NCBI GenBank assembly: GCA_032622095.1
Contig: CP136065.1
Span: forward strand, 219,462,151-219,526,150
Direction of reading: 5' to 3'
Length of the DNA: 64,000 bases
Source of the DNA: Siphonodentalium dalli
Taxonomy: Eukaryota > Mollusca > Scaphopoda > Gadilida > Siphonodentaliidae
Under the pieces are notes generated by a model. The model worked only from the letters and a program-made list of their open reading frames with translations. It made no database searches and was not told the origin of the DNA. Made by a program: the position numbers and the translations under genes. Positions 22,701 to 37,700 of the stretch are shown piece by piece (position 1 is the first letter of the stretch; each line of letters begins with the position of its first letter).

Positions 22701-25700
22701 TATTACTGTTATACCAGTGCCAGGTGGATTTTCCCAGAGTGCATTTTTAACCACAGCTTTATATGTACATGTAGGTCACATCCACCCCTATGAGAAAATA
22801 CGGTCGCTAACAAGAATCTCAAGGCTTCATGTAATTCCATTTGATGAGATTGGAATGAGATTGGTTTGATAGCTTTTGCTTCTTGTGAAACTGGCTGTTA
22901 AATAAATGAAAGGACGTACCAGTAGACAGATTCTTCCAAATAATGAAAGTTTTATAACTTAAAATGAATTTGATTCTGAATAAAAATCTGTTAACATATA
23001 AAAAAGTAGAAAAGAGATTACTGTCAGTATTACAGTAATGCTCTAAATAATCGACTCCTTAACCACAGCACAATTATGGGTAACTTTTCAGGATTTAGTC
23101 GGAAATATGGCTTGTTGCCATTTATCGGAAAGCTCTCAGTGATGAATGGCATCAAGCCATATTTCCGACTAAATCCTGAAAAGTTACCCATAATTCTGCT
23201 GTGGTTAAGGAGTCGATTATTTAGAGCATTACTGTACTTGTGAATCATTAGAAAATCTTAAAGATATCATGCTCAATGTTTTCCTGGCTATGCTACCAAC
23301 AACATTTTATGAAGCTCATTGTCAAGGCATGTCTCAATTATAATTATTATCAAAAACACACAAGAGACACTGGTGTTGCATTTATTTCACTAAAAATGCT
23401 TTAAGAGATCGGTTTACAATAAAAAAAAATGTTGTGATAAAAATTTACAAAGAAAAAAAAGTTTTAAATGTCCTGTTGACGCTCTCTCTTGACACAAAAT
23501 TATTATATATTTTATACCTCTGAATCTGTACAAAAGTTCAGGTAAGAGATGCACCGTCTTTCAGGCATGGCAGTTGGTTTCAGTTTCTGACACATGGTTG
23601 ATTTCTAAACATCAAAATTAGTTGATGGACAATTTGAAATCTCACAAATGATATTAAACTTTTAGTTTGCATATTCAAGGCCTCAAACGGGCCATGATTT
23701 CTTATCCCTTCTATACTAAATACTCATTGACAGGTAGTTCTCTTTGGAAATGTTCAGATAATAAGTTCAACTACCAACATACACATGTAGGTCGTTTGTT
23801 AAACTTATTATCTGAACATTTCCTGCCAATGAATATGAATCCTCCTGCACATGTATTAACGTCTGCTCATTTTTTTCTGGACAACCCTCCAAATGAATGA
23901 TAGACTGTTCCAATGTATACTTTTATAACTGAATGGGAGAATCCATTTAGTATAGAATGGGTTAAATTGATATAATGGATCTTGAGTAGTCTTCATTTTC
24001 AACTACCGTTACATGTATATACACTGCTCTTTGGAATTATAATTGTATATCTTAAAAATACCTAAACAATTGTTGATACTAAAATGACCTTGAATATCCT
24101 CAAATTTGAGAAGGGCCCTTTAAAGACTTTGAAAATAATTCTCTTTTATACACATAAAGATGCTACATGTTCTTTGACAGATATTGATTGGCCAAAGTTG
24201 TTTGTAAGCTGTGACAGCAACAATTTAATTTACATCACATGATGTCAGAAAAGAATAGGTGTACTTTAATATAACTGTCAGCTCTTGCTGCAAAGTAGGT
24301 CAGCTGTAATGTTGAGGAGCATATGAAATATAAGGTTACATGATGAATGAAAACACATGACTGATGTACATGAAGCTGTTTGCATAAACACCTGTTATAG
24401 CATACACACTTTAGTTGGGAGTGTAGTGACAGATTTATTAGTTGTACAAGTCAGCTGAAATTAAGGTGCGACTTGAGAAAAAGGCAATTCATTATAACTC
24501 TGGCGAGAGAAAAGGGGAATTCATTCATAACTGCTGGTGGAAACTCCCTTTGCCAATTTGATTACACCATGTTTGTTCAGCTCAGCTCAACCATGGTAAA
24601 GTGTTAAAAATATGACTGTAATTATACACTTGTTACGGAATCACAATACACAATCAATGTTACGATACATATCACCATACACGAAATGAGTGTTCCCAAA
24701 TGAATACCACATGAATTATCAGAACCAATATGTTTATAACTGGAGTTCATTTTAAACTAAAATGAAGTTTAATAGTTAGCAAGATGACTCATATACACAT
24801 AACATAATAGACATGTAAGCTTGAGTGAACATTTTGCTCATGCCCATCTTCAGAAATAATTTGGTTTCCTGTATCGCGATACACATGACACGATACGTGT
24901 ATAGTTTGAAAATGTATCGCGATATATTGAATTCACAATGAATCTATTCAGCCCTTGTTAAAAAAAAGTAAGTATATGACTTGTAATGACAGGATATGTG
25001 TTCAGTACTCTATCTGAAAGCACACATAAATTCCATCGCTCAAAAGTCATACATCATGATACATGTGCATACTGGTATGTACATGTATATATGAACAAAT
25101 TCTGGTGTTGTCTGACTTGATATCACAATAACATTTATAGCTACTAATAATATAAGCTGTGAAGCGGGTTGTTGCTTTGTCCAGAGAACAGAAGATTACA
25201 GTAATTATGAATGGATCATGATGACTGATGAAGAGTTGGCAAGGACTGATCTGCCGTCTGTTGGAATTATTCTGACTTCCAAGATGAGAACATGGAAATG
25301 TGGCAAACTACAGCTGATGTTATTGTGATGTCAGCTTAGAGTACCAGTATAGCATTAATATTTTTTCAAAGCCACGAACAGAATTCTGGAAGTGGGTTAT
25401 TTATCCATTTGTCTGTTGGTTAGTCATGCGCACTGCAAATTGTTTTGAGTTTAATGGGATGGCGAAAACAAATATTTTTGTCGCAAAAAGTAAATTTTTT
25501 GCCATTTTATGGCTACATGTTAATGCCCTAAATAATCGACTCCTTATAAACCAGAGCAGAATTATGGTTAATTGAGAGCTTTCCGATGAATGGCAACAAG
25601 CCATATTTCCGATTAAATCCTGAAAAATTATTTAGGGCATTACTGTATTTCAGAACCAGAATAAATTGAGAAATCATGAGATACATGTAATTAGACTATA

Positions 25701-28700
25701 CTGTTTCCAGTACAGTGCACAAGTCATGAATTTTCTTAAAATCTGAAATACATTTATGACTGCTATTACCGCCAACAAATCAGGGTTGAGTTTTATTTAA
25801 TTTCTTGGTATTTATTGGCACCCATAAATGGTAATGTCTGATAAAGTGTAAGTATGGTAGTTATGCCCACTACATCTGTTGGTAGTAAGTGGTCTTGTAA
25901 TTGCCACTGCTCACAGGCCCCTGACTAATTAACTCATCGAGAACCTGATATACAGTAATGCTCTAAATAATCGACTCCTTAACCACAGCAGAATTATGGG
26001 TAACTTTTCAGGATTTAATCGGAAATATGGCTTGTTGCCATTCATTGGAAAGCTCTCGGTGACCCAAATCCTAAAAAGTTACCATAATTCTGCTGTGGTT
26101 AAGGAGTCGATTATTTAGAGCATTACTGTACCTGTGTCGCCATATGGATTCTGGCACAGATTTTGACACCAGGAAAATCATGGCTCAATATTGTGGAAAA
26201 TTAATTTGATTTCTTTTAATTTATTATGAGTATTAATTTGCGTTGGGTAACAGTAAATGACGGCATAATAATTTATTTTAACAAAAACTTTGAATATTAT
26301 CTGTCTTGATTTAAAATATGTTTCATAAGATTTTTCTGATATTAGGTATTTTACTTTGTTTGAATTTGGCGTCACATTTATTGGATTCATTACAAATGGC
26401 TAATAATGTAACAACCTATTTTACATGTATGCCGATAATTCTTGGAAAAGTTTAGTTGGTTTTGACTTTAACATACAAGAAATTAATCTACACCATTCGT
26501 CAAATGTGGGCATAATTTGGTTCTCCATCATTTGATGTATAGAGATGGTTTTGCTTGTAGCTAACATAGCCTGGTTTTTAAAATCCTGTGCTTTGTCTAA
26601 TATTATATTTTATTCTCCAGATTTGTGCAGCAAGGCTGCCGATTTCTCCATTGACTGATGTGAAATTTTAGCTAAATTCTTTCAGGACTGCTTTTGTTCT
26701 TAAAAATAAATGCCTAGATTATAAAGAGTGCTGACCCCAATATTTCTGCAGCAATTTAGTACTGTCTCATTTTAAGATTAAAGATTTCTTAATTGGTACA
26801 TGTTTCATTTAATCAAAAACATTTCTCAGTCAAAACAGCGGAATGTGGAAACATTTCAAGCGAAAATGTTTGTTGATGGGAGTTCCAACTATCGCCATAG
26901 CAGCTGAACATTGTACGAGACATATAATCTTTGTTTAATCAATTTCAAATTCATAAAAAAAATTTCAATGAGAATAAAATCCATCCCCATTGCTGCCACA
27001 AAAAATTCTGATATTCTAGGTAACTATTTTGTGTGGCTTTATTAAAAGTATTGAAATGGCTGTTGCAGAAGACAGAACTTACATGGTGCCATTGTATTAT
27101 GAAGATTGATATGATTGCTTTGACCCTCTAAATGTTCTGATCTTCACTTCAGGTTGTTTTGGCGAGAAAGCTACCAGTGCTATATCTGATTGATTCAATT
27201 ATTAAAAACTTGATTGAAGCACCGTATAGAAGCCTGTTTGCAAAGAACATAGTCTCAATCTTCTCTCATGTGTTTGAAGAGGTTAGCATTGCATTAGATG
27301 TATTCTTAACTCAGTACTTTTAATATCTCTATTCTTGACAATATCTTGTATGTTTTGTAACTATTACTATGGGAATGAGTGCTTTCGGGCTGTTTAATTA
27401 AGGTAAGTTGAAAGTTGAAGTGCCTGAGTAGACATGGTTACCATGGAAACTAATTGCAAACTGCGGTGTTGCTTCAAAGGTCAGTATAGAAAGTCATTGT
27501 AAGTTCATGTCCACTCGACTGGTGAGTATAATTGTGTTGGTGCTGGTGATGGATTGACAAGAAGATGTGGGTGGCGCAATTTGTGGTGGTTTGTTGGTAT
27601 GGTGATGCAGCTTCCCCAAGTGCTGGAATGACCTTTTGCCTTGAAGCTGACTGGTTCATCACTGGCGGATCTTGGAAGAGCGGTCTAGATTGTAACTTAA
27701 ATACACAACAGTTGTCAATCATAACAATACTTTGGTTGGTTTTGCTATCTGAGTGGTTTGTTTGCATTTTCTCTATAAAACTTTAAAAAACAAATTAAAT
27801 AAAATGAATTTCTAAATTTAAATTTACTTAAAAATAATCTTAAGTATGAGAATTGTTTTTGCATTAGTTGCTTGACATCTGTTGTGTTTCACTATTCTCT
27901 ATTTCCTCTACCTTCTGAATAAAGATTTATAAAAAAAATGTTATACATGATTCCTCTATGAGGTGATGAGGCGCTGTTGTTAACTAATTCCTTTTCAGAG
28001 TATTGATATTGTGTTGGGTTAAGGTCAAGCCTTGAAATAGTGTCGGTCATTTGCAGAATGAGGTCTCCAGAGGGTGAATATAGTAACGCCATCCTGCATG
28101 GTGGCCATTGGTGGGCTAGCATCACCAAATTCACCATCGGGGGGGGGGGGGGGGGGGGGGGGGGGGAAATGAAGCTTATTCTGCATGGGCCTCAACTGCT
28201 TTAGGGAGACCTGGGATCACATTGAAATCCCCCAGTTGAAGTTGGTGATGTTCACGCATTTAAATTTGCAGAAGATAAAATACATATTCGAGATGACTAA
28301 TATTAGTCATCTCGACTCGATTATGTATTTTATCTTCTGCAAATTAGGGGATATAGAAACTGAATAGAAAGGAAAAAGTAACTAACAACAATGTTGATTT
28401 GAGACTAGAGGTACTTCCCAGAAGATGAGGCCTAAGCAGAATGATCTCCCCAGAGGGTGAAAGTTAATGATGCGAGCCCACTGCATGGTAGTGTCACTAA
28501 AATCGCCCTCTTGTGAACTCATTCTGCAAATGACACACCATTTCAAGTCTTGATTTTGGTAGTAGATATAGGTACCTAATGCCCATGTTGCATATTTGTT
28601 GGGTTTATTCGTCTATAAATAAAAAAAAAATGACCATTTTGCACCTGGGATATCAATTTCATTGCCAAACATTGATGTATATGGGGAAGGCTGCTTAATA

Positions 28701-31700
28701 TTTCATTTCTGTGAGCCCCTGCCAGTTCCCTACTTAATATAAACCTGCATTCACAATTAGCTTTGTGATGGAATGAAATTCAACTTGACATTGTTTGAGA
28801 AGTTCAATTTTGTATTCTGAACTGTCCTGGATTGATTCTGTATAAATACGATTGGCTTGATGGATATGAACTAAATGTGAGCTGGATCTTGTAACAAGGA
28901 AGAAAGATAAAGATTGAAAAGGTGTGCTGATAATCCAAGGACCCGAGGATGGCTAGACCAATCTGGACATTCCTATAAAATAGAAATAAAGATGATCACC
29001 ATGAACTATCTACATGTACCAGTTTGTTCATCATGAACTATCTACATGTACCACTTAGAAATAAAGACGATCACCATGAACTATCCACATGTACCACTAA
29101 AACTTAAAAAAGAGGAAACGGTTGTTAGAAATCAAAAGATGAAGAAATTGGGTGAATGAACAACAGAACTGCTCGTTGATTGCTCATGCTGATCTGTTGA
29201 ACTTTGATACGGAGATGTCGTTCACTGCTGATGGATATGTCACTCAATTGAAGAGACTGTTACAGTATATCATTACTGCTTCGTGGCGCCTCCTGATGAC
29301 ATTCAGCTGGATATATAGACTGTTGTGTATCTCCTTATGGTGTCGAGAGTCTCCTGTTATAATTCATTTGAAGAGAGACTGTTGTAGCATTCTTCACATC
29401 AGTGATTGTGGTATTAATATTATGGACTTTATCTGCAGCGGAGAAGAAACTATTTCAGTGTTCTGTTTGCCATGAAACATACATTGATATTAATTTACTC
29501 ATTCCATCACAAAGCTCATTGTTCGTCATATGGGGAATCCTAACAGTCCGTACAACTGAAACAGTCTACTAGATTGGTGGGCGCCATTATAAATATCTTT
29601 CAAAGCACTGCAGTAACAAATCTTTTTTTAAAGCCACCAGAATTTCTTAATTTACCCCAAAGGTGTCTACATATGAGATACATTGCTGAAAACTGAGGAA
29701 AGATGCATTTCAGTGTAAATGACGAGATTTCAGACCCAGCGCATTAAGCCAGAAGTATCCACATTTGAGTCGACTTTATTCTCTTTCAATTCTGAAATAT
29801 ACCAGATTACTGGTCAAAGGAAAAACATAATGTTTGATAGCTTAACCCTTTACCCAACAGAAGGGCCCTGTGCCAATGCATTCTCTTATATATGCGAGTC
29901 GACCATAGGTCGCCTCGCATATATAAGAGAATGCATTGGCTTAACACATTAAAAATTATAAAATTGTTAAAGAATGTAAGAAAAAGTGTTAAAAAAAAGT
30001 TTTTTTTTAGGCCAATGCATTCTCTTATATATGCGAGGCGACCTATGGTCGACTCGCATATATAAGAGAATGCATTGGCACAGTGCATAACTGTAACTAT
30101 CACAATGTGGTCAAGGAGCCGGTTCCAATGATATCCATATTTGTATGGTTCTATTGAGACAGACCGAAGATATTTTAGGCTGTTGAATCTTTATTTGGCC
30201 GGTTTGTTGGGTAAAGGGTTAAGTCATTCACCTTTATATTCATCATATTAAATTAACCCTTTAATTAGTAAATAATTGTTGAGTAGTTTCCTTAACCGTT
30301 TCATGATGGGAGATCTGCTGATGCAGCATTAAAGATCATGTGATAGTGCATTCTCTCATATTGCGAGTCACCCATAGGGAGCCTCATTGTATACGAGAAT
30401 TCATGGTAAATATCGTTATAGCCAGTGCATTCGCTTATATATGCAAGACTCCCTATGGAAAACTCGCATATATAAGAGAATGCAATGGCACAAGGTGTTC
30501 GCAAAATTTCAGCAAGTACCAGTCATGCAGGTTTAGAAATGTTCAGAATATAATTTCAACAAATGGCCATAGTTCATTTGGTGAACTTGTTATCTGAAAA
30601 TTTCCCACCAATGAATAGGAATCTTCTGCACTGGTATTATCTGTCGTCTGCTCATATTTCCTGAACATCCCCCAGATTAATAATAGTCCATTCCAATATA
30701 TACTTTTATGACTGAATGGCAGAATCTATTCAGTAAAGTAAGGGTAATGTGAAGTAATATCCATATGGAGTACACTTGAAGCCTTCGTACTAATGTATCA
30801 TTTCTCTCACATTTTCAACAATGTCTCAGTTAGATGCCAAAGATTCCTGGACCTGTAGTCATGTAAACAATTCCCAAAGTCAAATACTTCCAGTCATCGA
30901 AGAAATCCATGTTGAAGTTTGCCTAGAGGTGAAACAACTATTAATTATGTTGCAGTAGTGTCATGCCTCATTACTAGCAATTTATGATGTAATAGTTTAT
31001 TTGCCTTCAGGTGGATTACTCCATGATCTTACTTACAAGAGTTCTGTCACGCCCTTGAAATACCTGTGATGCCCTTGATATACCCATTATCCCGACTTGA
31101 TGGTTTGGCAGTTGATTGTTTGTTCTTTACCTATGATCCTGTGCCAGTGCATTCTCTTATATATCCAAGTCTCCCATAGGGAGCCTTGCATATATACGAA
31201 TGCACTGGCTTACAAGTAAATATTGTTGGGGCCAATGTATTCCAGGGTTTTCGCAAAATTTCAAGAAGCTCCAATCAAAAAATTAAAAAAAATTGCCTCT
31301 GCTTGGGCATTTTTTAGTTCTGGAGAATGAATCTAAGGTTAAATTATAGTATAGTGATTCTATAGTGCTATATAATATTTACCCTGTTTTTGGAAATTTC
31401 CTTCATTTGTGAAGTGTTTATTAGATCGAGTTTTGTTCGACAAGGAAAGAGAAGGGAAGCAAGTCAACGCCAGCTGTCAAACCTCGGGTTCTTAGCAATG
31501 CATCAGAACGCTTCAAGGGCTAAGTGCCCTGCAGGTAAAATTGGTTGTCTAAATCTGATACCTGGGTGCAACTTTTATGCAGATTGTCATTTTCCATTGT
31601 GTGGTTCATGTGTAGTTGTGGAAATGGTTTGCTTTCAAATTGAAGATGTAAAGTTAATTTATGTGAAGTCCTACATAATTTTTCTTGATGTGTTTTCATG

Positions 31701-34700
31701 AAAAATGTGTTGATAGTTGTTTGAATCAACATTTAGATAATTTATTCAGTGCCATTTGGCTGTTCTGAAGGAGCTTCTGTTACTATTCAATTACTATTTT
31801 TGTAGTCTTTGTTCAAAAGTACCTGATTTTGGAAAATGACTATCTGCATAATAAATGGTCAGTTCGCGAACGTGCCGGATATGGTCAGACTGATGGCCAC
31901 CTGGGACTAATATCCTGTGAAAATCACTTTTAAACACCTGAGGCCAATATACGATGAATGCGTGTTTCTGGTAACTGGTCCAAAATATATTAGGCGGTCA
32001 GGTGGATATCCATTTTATTTATGCAAAATACCTTGCTTAACAAGAAATAATATCCCATGAAATGCATATATATATATATATAACACTCAGAACTGAATGG
32101 TTTAAATTGTAAATAGAAATGTAAAATGTTATGTCCAAATTAATTAAGAATGATTCAGCGATGAAAAAAGGGCAAAATCAAGAAACTAAATTTTGGGCTC
32201 GATATTTGAGCTCGGTGTGGATCGTTTACCAGAAACATGCATGTATTTTATTTTGGCCTTACGGAAATTCCCCTGTAAAAAGCACCATGATCACCTCGGC
32301 TCCATGAGTTACTACTCCAGTGTAATTCCTAATAGACGTTGCTTGGTGATCTCATAGTTTCTGGGGTGCTGCTTCATTTAATAACAGAAAAAATAAGGTG
32401 AATGATCAGGGGATACCAATATTTATTATTAAATAGGGGGCCACTTGTTTTGATCACAATTGTTTACACAAAATTATCTGGTCACTTTATATTGTGAATG
32501 CTTAATATCTTCGCCAATATCTCCATTCCAAATGCAAGGCTGCAAAATATGAGTGAATTGCACTGAATTCCTAGCAAAAAATTGGGGTCTCCTGATAAAT
32601 TAAATTACAAAATTTATTATTTTGCTTTTTAGACCATAACTTTATCGGAAACAATCCTCCAAAATGTATGGTTTCCAACAAAACTCCCATTTCATCTGAC
32701 AATTGGGAGTATTTGTTATGACTCCATAGAGAAATGTGGAAATTGGCCAAATCCATTAAAAATATAAATTTGGTACTTCCCAATTCAGACACCCATTCGG
32801 CATTTGGCCAATATAATAAAAAAAATGATAGATTTACATCCTTCCCGACACAATATTAAGTTCCCTCAATTTTGTTTTTATATGGATAATATTTAACTAA
32901 ACTTTTTTCTCTTGCTGTAACCATCAAATTACATTTCGAAGATATTTTTAATAAGATTGGACATTAACCCTTTCGGTGCCAAGTCCGATTTTTGTATCAA
33001 CCCATATACCCTGTGCCAATGCATTCTCTTATATATGCGAGTCGACCATAGGTCGCCTCGCATATATAAGAGAATGCATTGGCCTAGCAATTTTTCATCA
33101 TTTGTTATTATTTTTTACAATTTTAATACATTTTTCTTGTATTCTTTAACAGACTTATTTTGTGGGTTTAGTGCCAGCGAATCTTACGTTTTTCATGGGC
33201 ATCAAAATTATTACTATGAATACTAGGTGATAGTTTTGAGTTATAACATCCCCCTAAGGTTTTATCCAGTTTGTTTTTAAATTCGCTATAGCATGCTTAA
33301 GCATACCCAAAAAGGGCCGATTTTACAGACTGTAAATTAGGGCCGATGAGATCGTCCCCTGGCACTGAAAGGGTTAATGTTAGGAAGAATAAAATATAAA
33401 GAATAAAATTCTCCCTTCTGCCCCATTTTTCTGAAAAAAGTTGGATGTAAATCTATTAATTTATTTATGTTGGCCTTACCTCTGTTGTGTTTTAATTCAG
33501 CGCATTAAATCTAACTCACTGTGGAATATGCCACAACTAGCCTACTGGTATATAAATGCATATTTTATTGCAGAATGGCATATGTATATGAAAATCAAGT
33601 AGTGTTGCCCAGAAACAATGAGATCATCCAGGTGTGATTTATGCTCCGTTAGTGTTCATCCTGCTAACCTTTAATGGTATAGGTCTGTTGGGGCAACCGT
33701 TGTGAATAAATGTGCAGGTGAATAATGGCATTTATTGATTTTCTGGCACCGGTTTCCTACCTCTGAATATTCAAGGTTTAACCAAGCAATTTATTGTGAT
33801 ATCAAACTCACTGTTAGTGGTTTGGAGAAAAATCGATATTGCAAGGTATGTGGTGTACAACAGGGTTTCTGTCCGGTGTATATGTTGTCTCCATTTAACA
33901 CGTTGAGTGCCAGCTCCCATTCAATTAAATGCAAAAAGTACGAGATAACTTGTAGTTGGCACTCAACGTGTTAAATCACTATTCAAAATTGTGTATGAAG
34001 TTAACATGCCAAGTTACAACTGCGCACATACAAATTCGAAAATAGCCCTGACCCTTCACACAACTGAAGTCCAGCTTTATCCCAATGGCTTATGCTTAAT
34101 CAAAATAGTCTGATTAATATCTGATTGAAGACATTATTGACTTGTTCGGGTGCATGAAATTGATAAGTTAGTACTCTGGCGCTATGCCATCCTGGAGAAT
34201 GTAGCATTCTACTAACATCACCGAAAATTTCAAAGAAATCGACCATACCACTCAATAGAAAACATCTTCTGAACTACGCTCAATTGTAAATATTTACCTA
34301 TCGATTCAGAATGCAACTATCGGCAATAAACTAACAAATTATTTCATCAAGAGTCATTGCATTTAATTAATATACAAGAATGGCAGTGTGTGAATTAATG
34401 AATGAAGCCGCTAGTATTTACTTCATTACTAGAAGATGCAGTTTTTGAAAAAAGAACATGCCATGAATTCCAATGCTGAAACCAGATGCCTCTTTCCCCA
34501 TTCAAAACAAAATGCCATTGGAGGAGGGGGGAGAAAATTCATACAGAATTGGTCCATGAACCTAGGATAAACATTCACCACCTACTATCCTCGACTTGAT
34601 CCTTGTAAAATGCTCTTTGAATGCCAAAACAGTTTGTCTTCCCCTGAAATAATCTTGATCAATTAAGCAGTAATTTATTTTTGTTCATTCTACACCTCTA

Positions 34701-37700
34701 CTGATAAGGAAGATGTGCACTTGTCTGGATTCATAACTAGAATACAAATGGAAATATATAACCCGATGCCACATGGTGTATGGATGGCCCTCCAAGCCAT
34801 ATGGTAGTTTGCACTTAAAAATACACCTAATTATGTGCGAGCATGTCCCAGAAATACGCATTGTCATAAAATAAATTCAACATTGAATACAAAAAATGGA
34901 TGCTGAGTATTCCTTGTGCCATTTGCATTCATTGAAATTGTGGAATAGGAAATGGAATAATGCACGAGTTCAGAAAAGGTATATTGCATTATCTTAACAT
35001 GAAGCTATTTTAAAAACTTCACACACTGTTTTCTCTTTCTATTAATCATCAAAATTATGTGGTATCAAGTTTTCAGTCACGGCAGCTCTAGATTTTCTCC
35101 CCTGCAATTTTTATGCGACCACGGATTAAAAAAATTTAAGCGCCGCAAACAAAAACAATATAAAAGATTTAGTCAAAAATACCAGAAAAAAAACGCTAGA
35201 TTGACTTGTTGATTCGGAACTCTTCCATATAGGTATATTTTGAGATACATATAATTTTGGGGTTCGAACGAACCATGTCCGTTTAATATTATAAACAATT
35301 GTGGATGATGGCCTGCTCATCTATGTTGTAATTAATTCATGCAAACTCAACTCCCAAACTGCTGCATTAATTAGGCTGATTGAATCCAAACATGGTCATT
35401 GGGCGATACAAGTTGGTGTGGGTTTGAACTGTGGTGTAATGTGACCATATTCACAATTGTTCAATGTGTCATCCATTGTAATTAACCGCTCATCTGAGAT
35501 GAAGACACCGGTGGAAATAATTCTTTGTCCGTCTCGGCAGCCATTGGTAAATTCTTTCCCACGACTGGAGGATATAATGGGCTTGCATTGAGAGTGGAAG
35601 TTTATAGGAAATCGGGAATCCGATTGTTCAAATGGGTTCCCCAATCAAATAAGGGTGATGGGCGGAGTCTGGTGAATCTCCAGAATTGTCAAAATAGAGT
35701 TGACTGGTCAAAAGGGGGCCGATTTAGGGGACGGGACTTAACTCTTTTGTGAATTCACTAAAACTTAAAAAAATCAGTACCACCCCTGGTTAGGTAAAGT
35801 ATCCTGCTACGATGTTGGCGGGTCCTGCTGGATTGCTATGGTGCTGGTAGGGCAAATGATGCTGGTAAGCAAAAGTAGTTTTTTTTTTTTTTTTTTTTTT
35901 AAATATGAGATAATCATTTTTGCTGTGTTAGTTATTTGGAGCGATTGTGATAAAAACCAGTTGCTTTATGAAACAATCATGAACAATTATTTAAAAATGT
36001 TTTAATCATAACTGCACTTGTGGCTACAAATCGACGGCAATATAAATCCTGATCATGATAGGTTTGAAACAACCAGAAGTACCATTATTAAAATCATATT
36101 AAGTTAGCAGGAACTACCAGCATCATAACAAATTAGCAGGACCACTTAACCAGGGGTGAGTTCTGTTTGGCTTAATATTGGTCTGAAGGGTCCTTGCATG
36201 ACTGATTCAGAATTGTCAAAATGGGCAGAGTTAACCCGTTGGCCTCTAATGAATTCAAAAACTCCCTAAAACATTTTGTGGCCTTGGATGATTGGCATTC
36301 AGATTTGAACAAATGGGTAGTGCTGGTCAAAAAGGAGCCATCTGACTTTTTTTTTTCTCTCAGATGTGCAGAGAAATTGCTAATGAATCTTTGGCTCCTA
36401 ACGGGCATATTTGGCTTGGAAGGTCCACTGTGGCTATGATTCAAAGGTTCTTTTAGGAGCTAAGTGGTCACAAAGGGTTGAATCTAGAGATGAACTTTCC
36501 CCTGTTGAATTCACTAAACCATCTCAAATATAGCCAGTTTGATTTATTCTGTTTTGGCGAAGGGTGTTTGATCAAATTATTTAAACATTTGGCTTTAAAA
36601 AAAAAAGGGGGCTGAAAATAGGTACATGTACTTACAATGACGTCACTAACAATGTTCCCCTTCTAATCAATTAACTGAACCCCCCAAAGATCTCTAAATC
36701 ATCGGCTGTTATATTTGGTGTGTATGGTCTTGGGGTGGGGGGGGGGGATTAACTCTTTGATGCCACTGGCACCATAACCGGACATCCCAGGGCCACGAAA
36801 TTGGAATAAGCTGGGAATTATGCGCGTTTGGCATAGAGTAAAAAGCAGGGTTGGCTTTGTAGGTTATAATTTCAAATAAAAGTTACCGAGTTATGAAAAT
36901 TTCCTCAAGACTATACTAATAGTATAGTATAATGATAGTATGAACGTGATATTATACACAAACACACTTTGAGCTAAGCGATTTATATACAACACTTAAA
37001 AACTGTGCGCGATAAGCAAAAGACTCAACACCGTGGAAAATCTTTTGGGGAGATTCACAAACACCCATTCAACACCAAAATCTTGAGTGGTGAGGATTAG
37101 CGAGCACTATACCAGTAAGTTGTAAACAAATGGTGGCAGTTGTAACCAAAGTTCATATAGTTGGGCTCCCCGCTGTTGAGTGTTTTGCTTATCCCACACT
37201 CTTTACTTACTGTAACGTAATATGGCTTTTGTTAACACCGCGTAAGATCTCGACAATAACATGCTATTTACGCGATATTTATGATTGGTATAAGAACAAA
37301 ATCTATCTATTTTACTATTCTTTCTGTTTATGGTGGAATAACCCTTTACCCAACAAACAGGCCAAAACCGGTCAAATAAAGCTTCAACAGCCTAAAATTT
37401 CTTCGGTCTGTCTCAATAGAACCATACAAATATGGATATTATTGGAACCGGCTCCTTGACCACATTGTGATAGTTACAGTTATGCCCTGTGCCAATGCAT
37501 TCTCTTATATATGCGAGTCGACCATAGGTCGCCTCGCATATATAAGATAATGCATTGGCCTAAAAAAAATCTTTTTTAAAAACTTTTTACCATTTTTTCT
37601 TACATTCTTTAACAATTTTATAATTTTTAATGTGTTAAGCCAATGCATTCTCTTATATATGCGAGGCGACCTATGGTCGACTCGCATATATAAGAGAATG

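Larger units (their letters stand above)
16756..27152 (+). other. PCF11 intron 1 (10.4 kb)
   Basis: Largely unique AT-rich sequence with no coding signal. Recognisable repeats are an H element (18106..18532), E elements at 23031, 25519 and 25951, and a D element at 23697. AATAAA hexamers occur (for example near 17873). A 19-bp duplication (cccttctgttgaagccgtg) lies near 22003..22040. Confidence 0.6.

Noticed and set aside
29152-29475. 107-codon ORF in PCF11 intron 2
   Set aside because: No family motif, no neighbouring exons in phase, composition like the surrounding intron.
31390-31701. 103-codon ORF with several cysteines
   Set aside because: Cysteine spacing fits no zinc-binding pattern I know and there is no splice or promoter support.
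36749-37339. Possible long TTAA element starting ttaactctttgatgccac
   Set aside because: Only one end is visible; no matching right terminus was found before A5.
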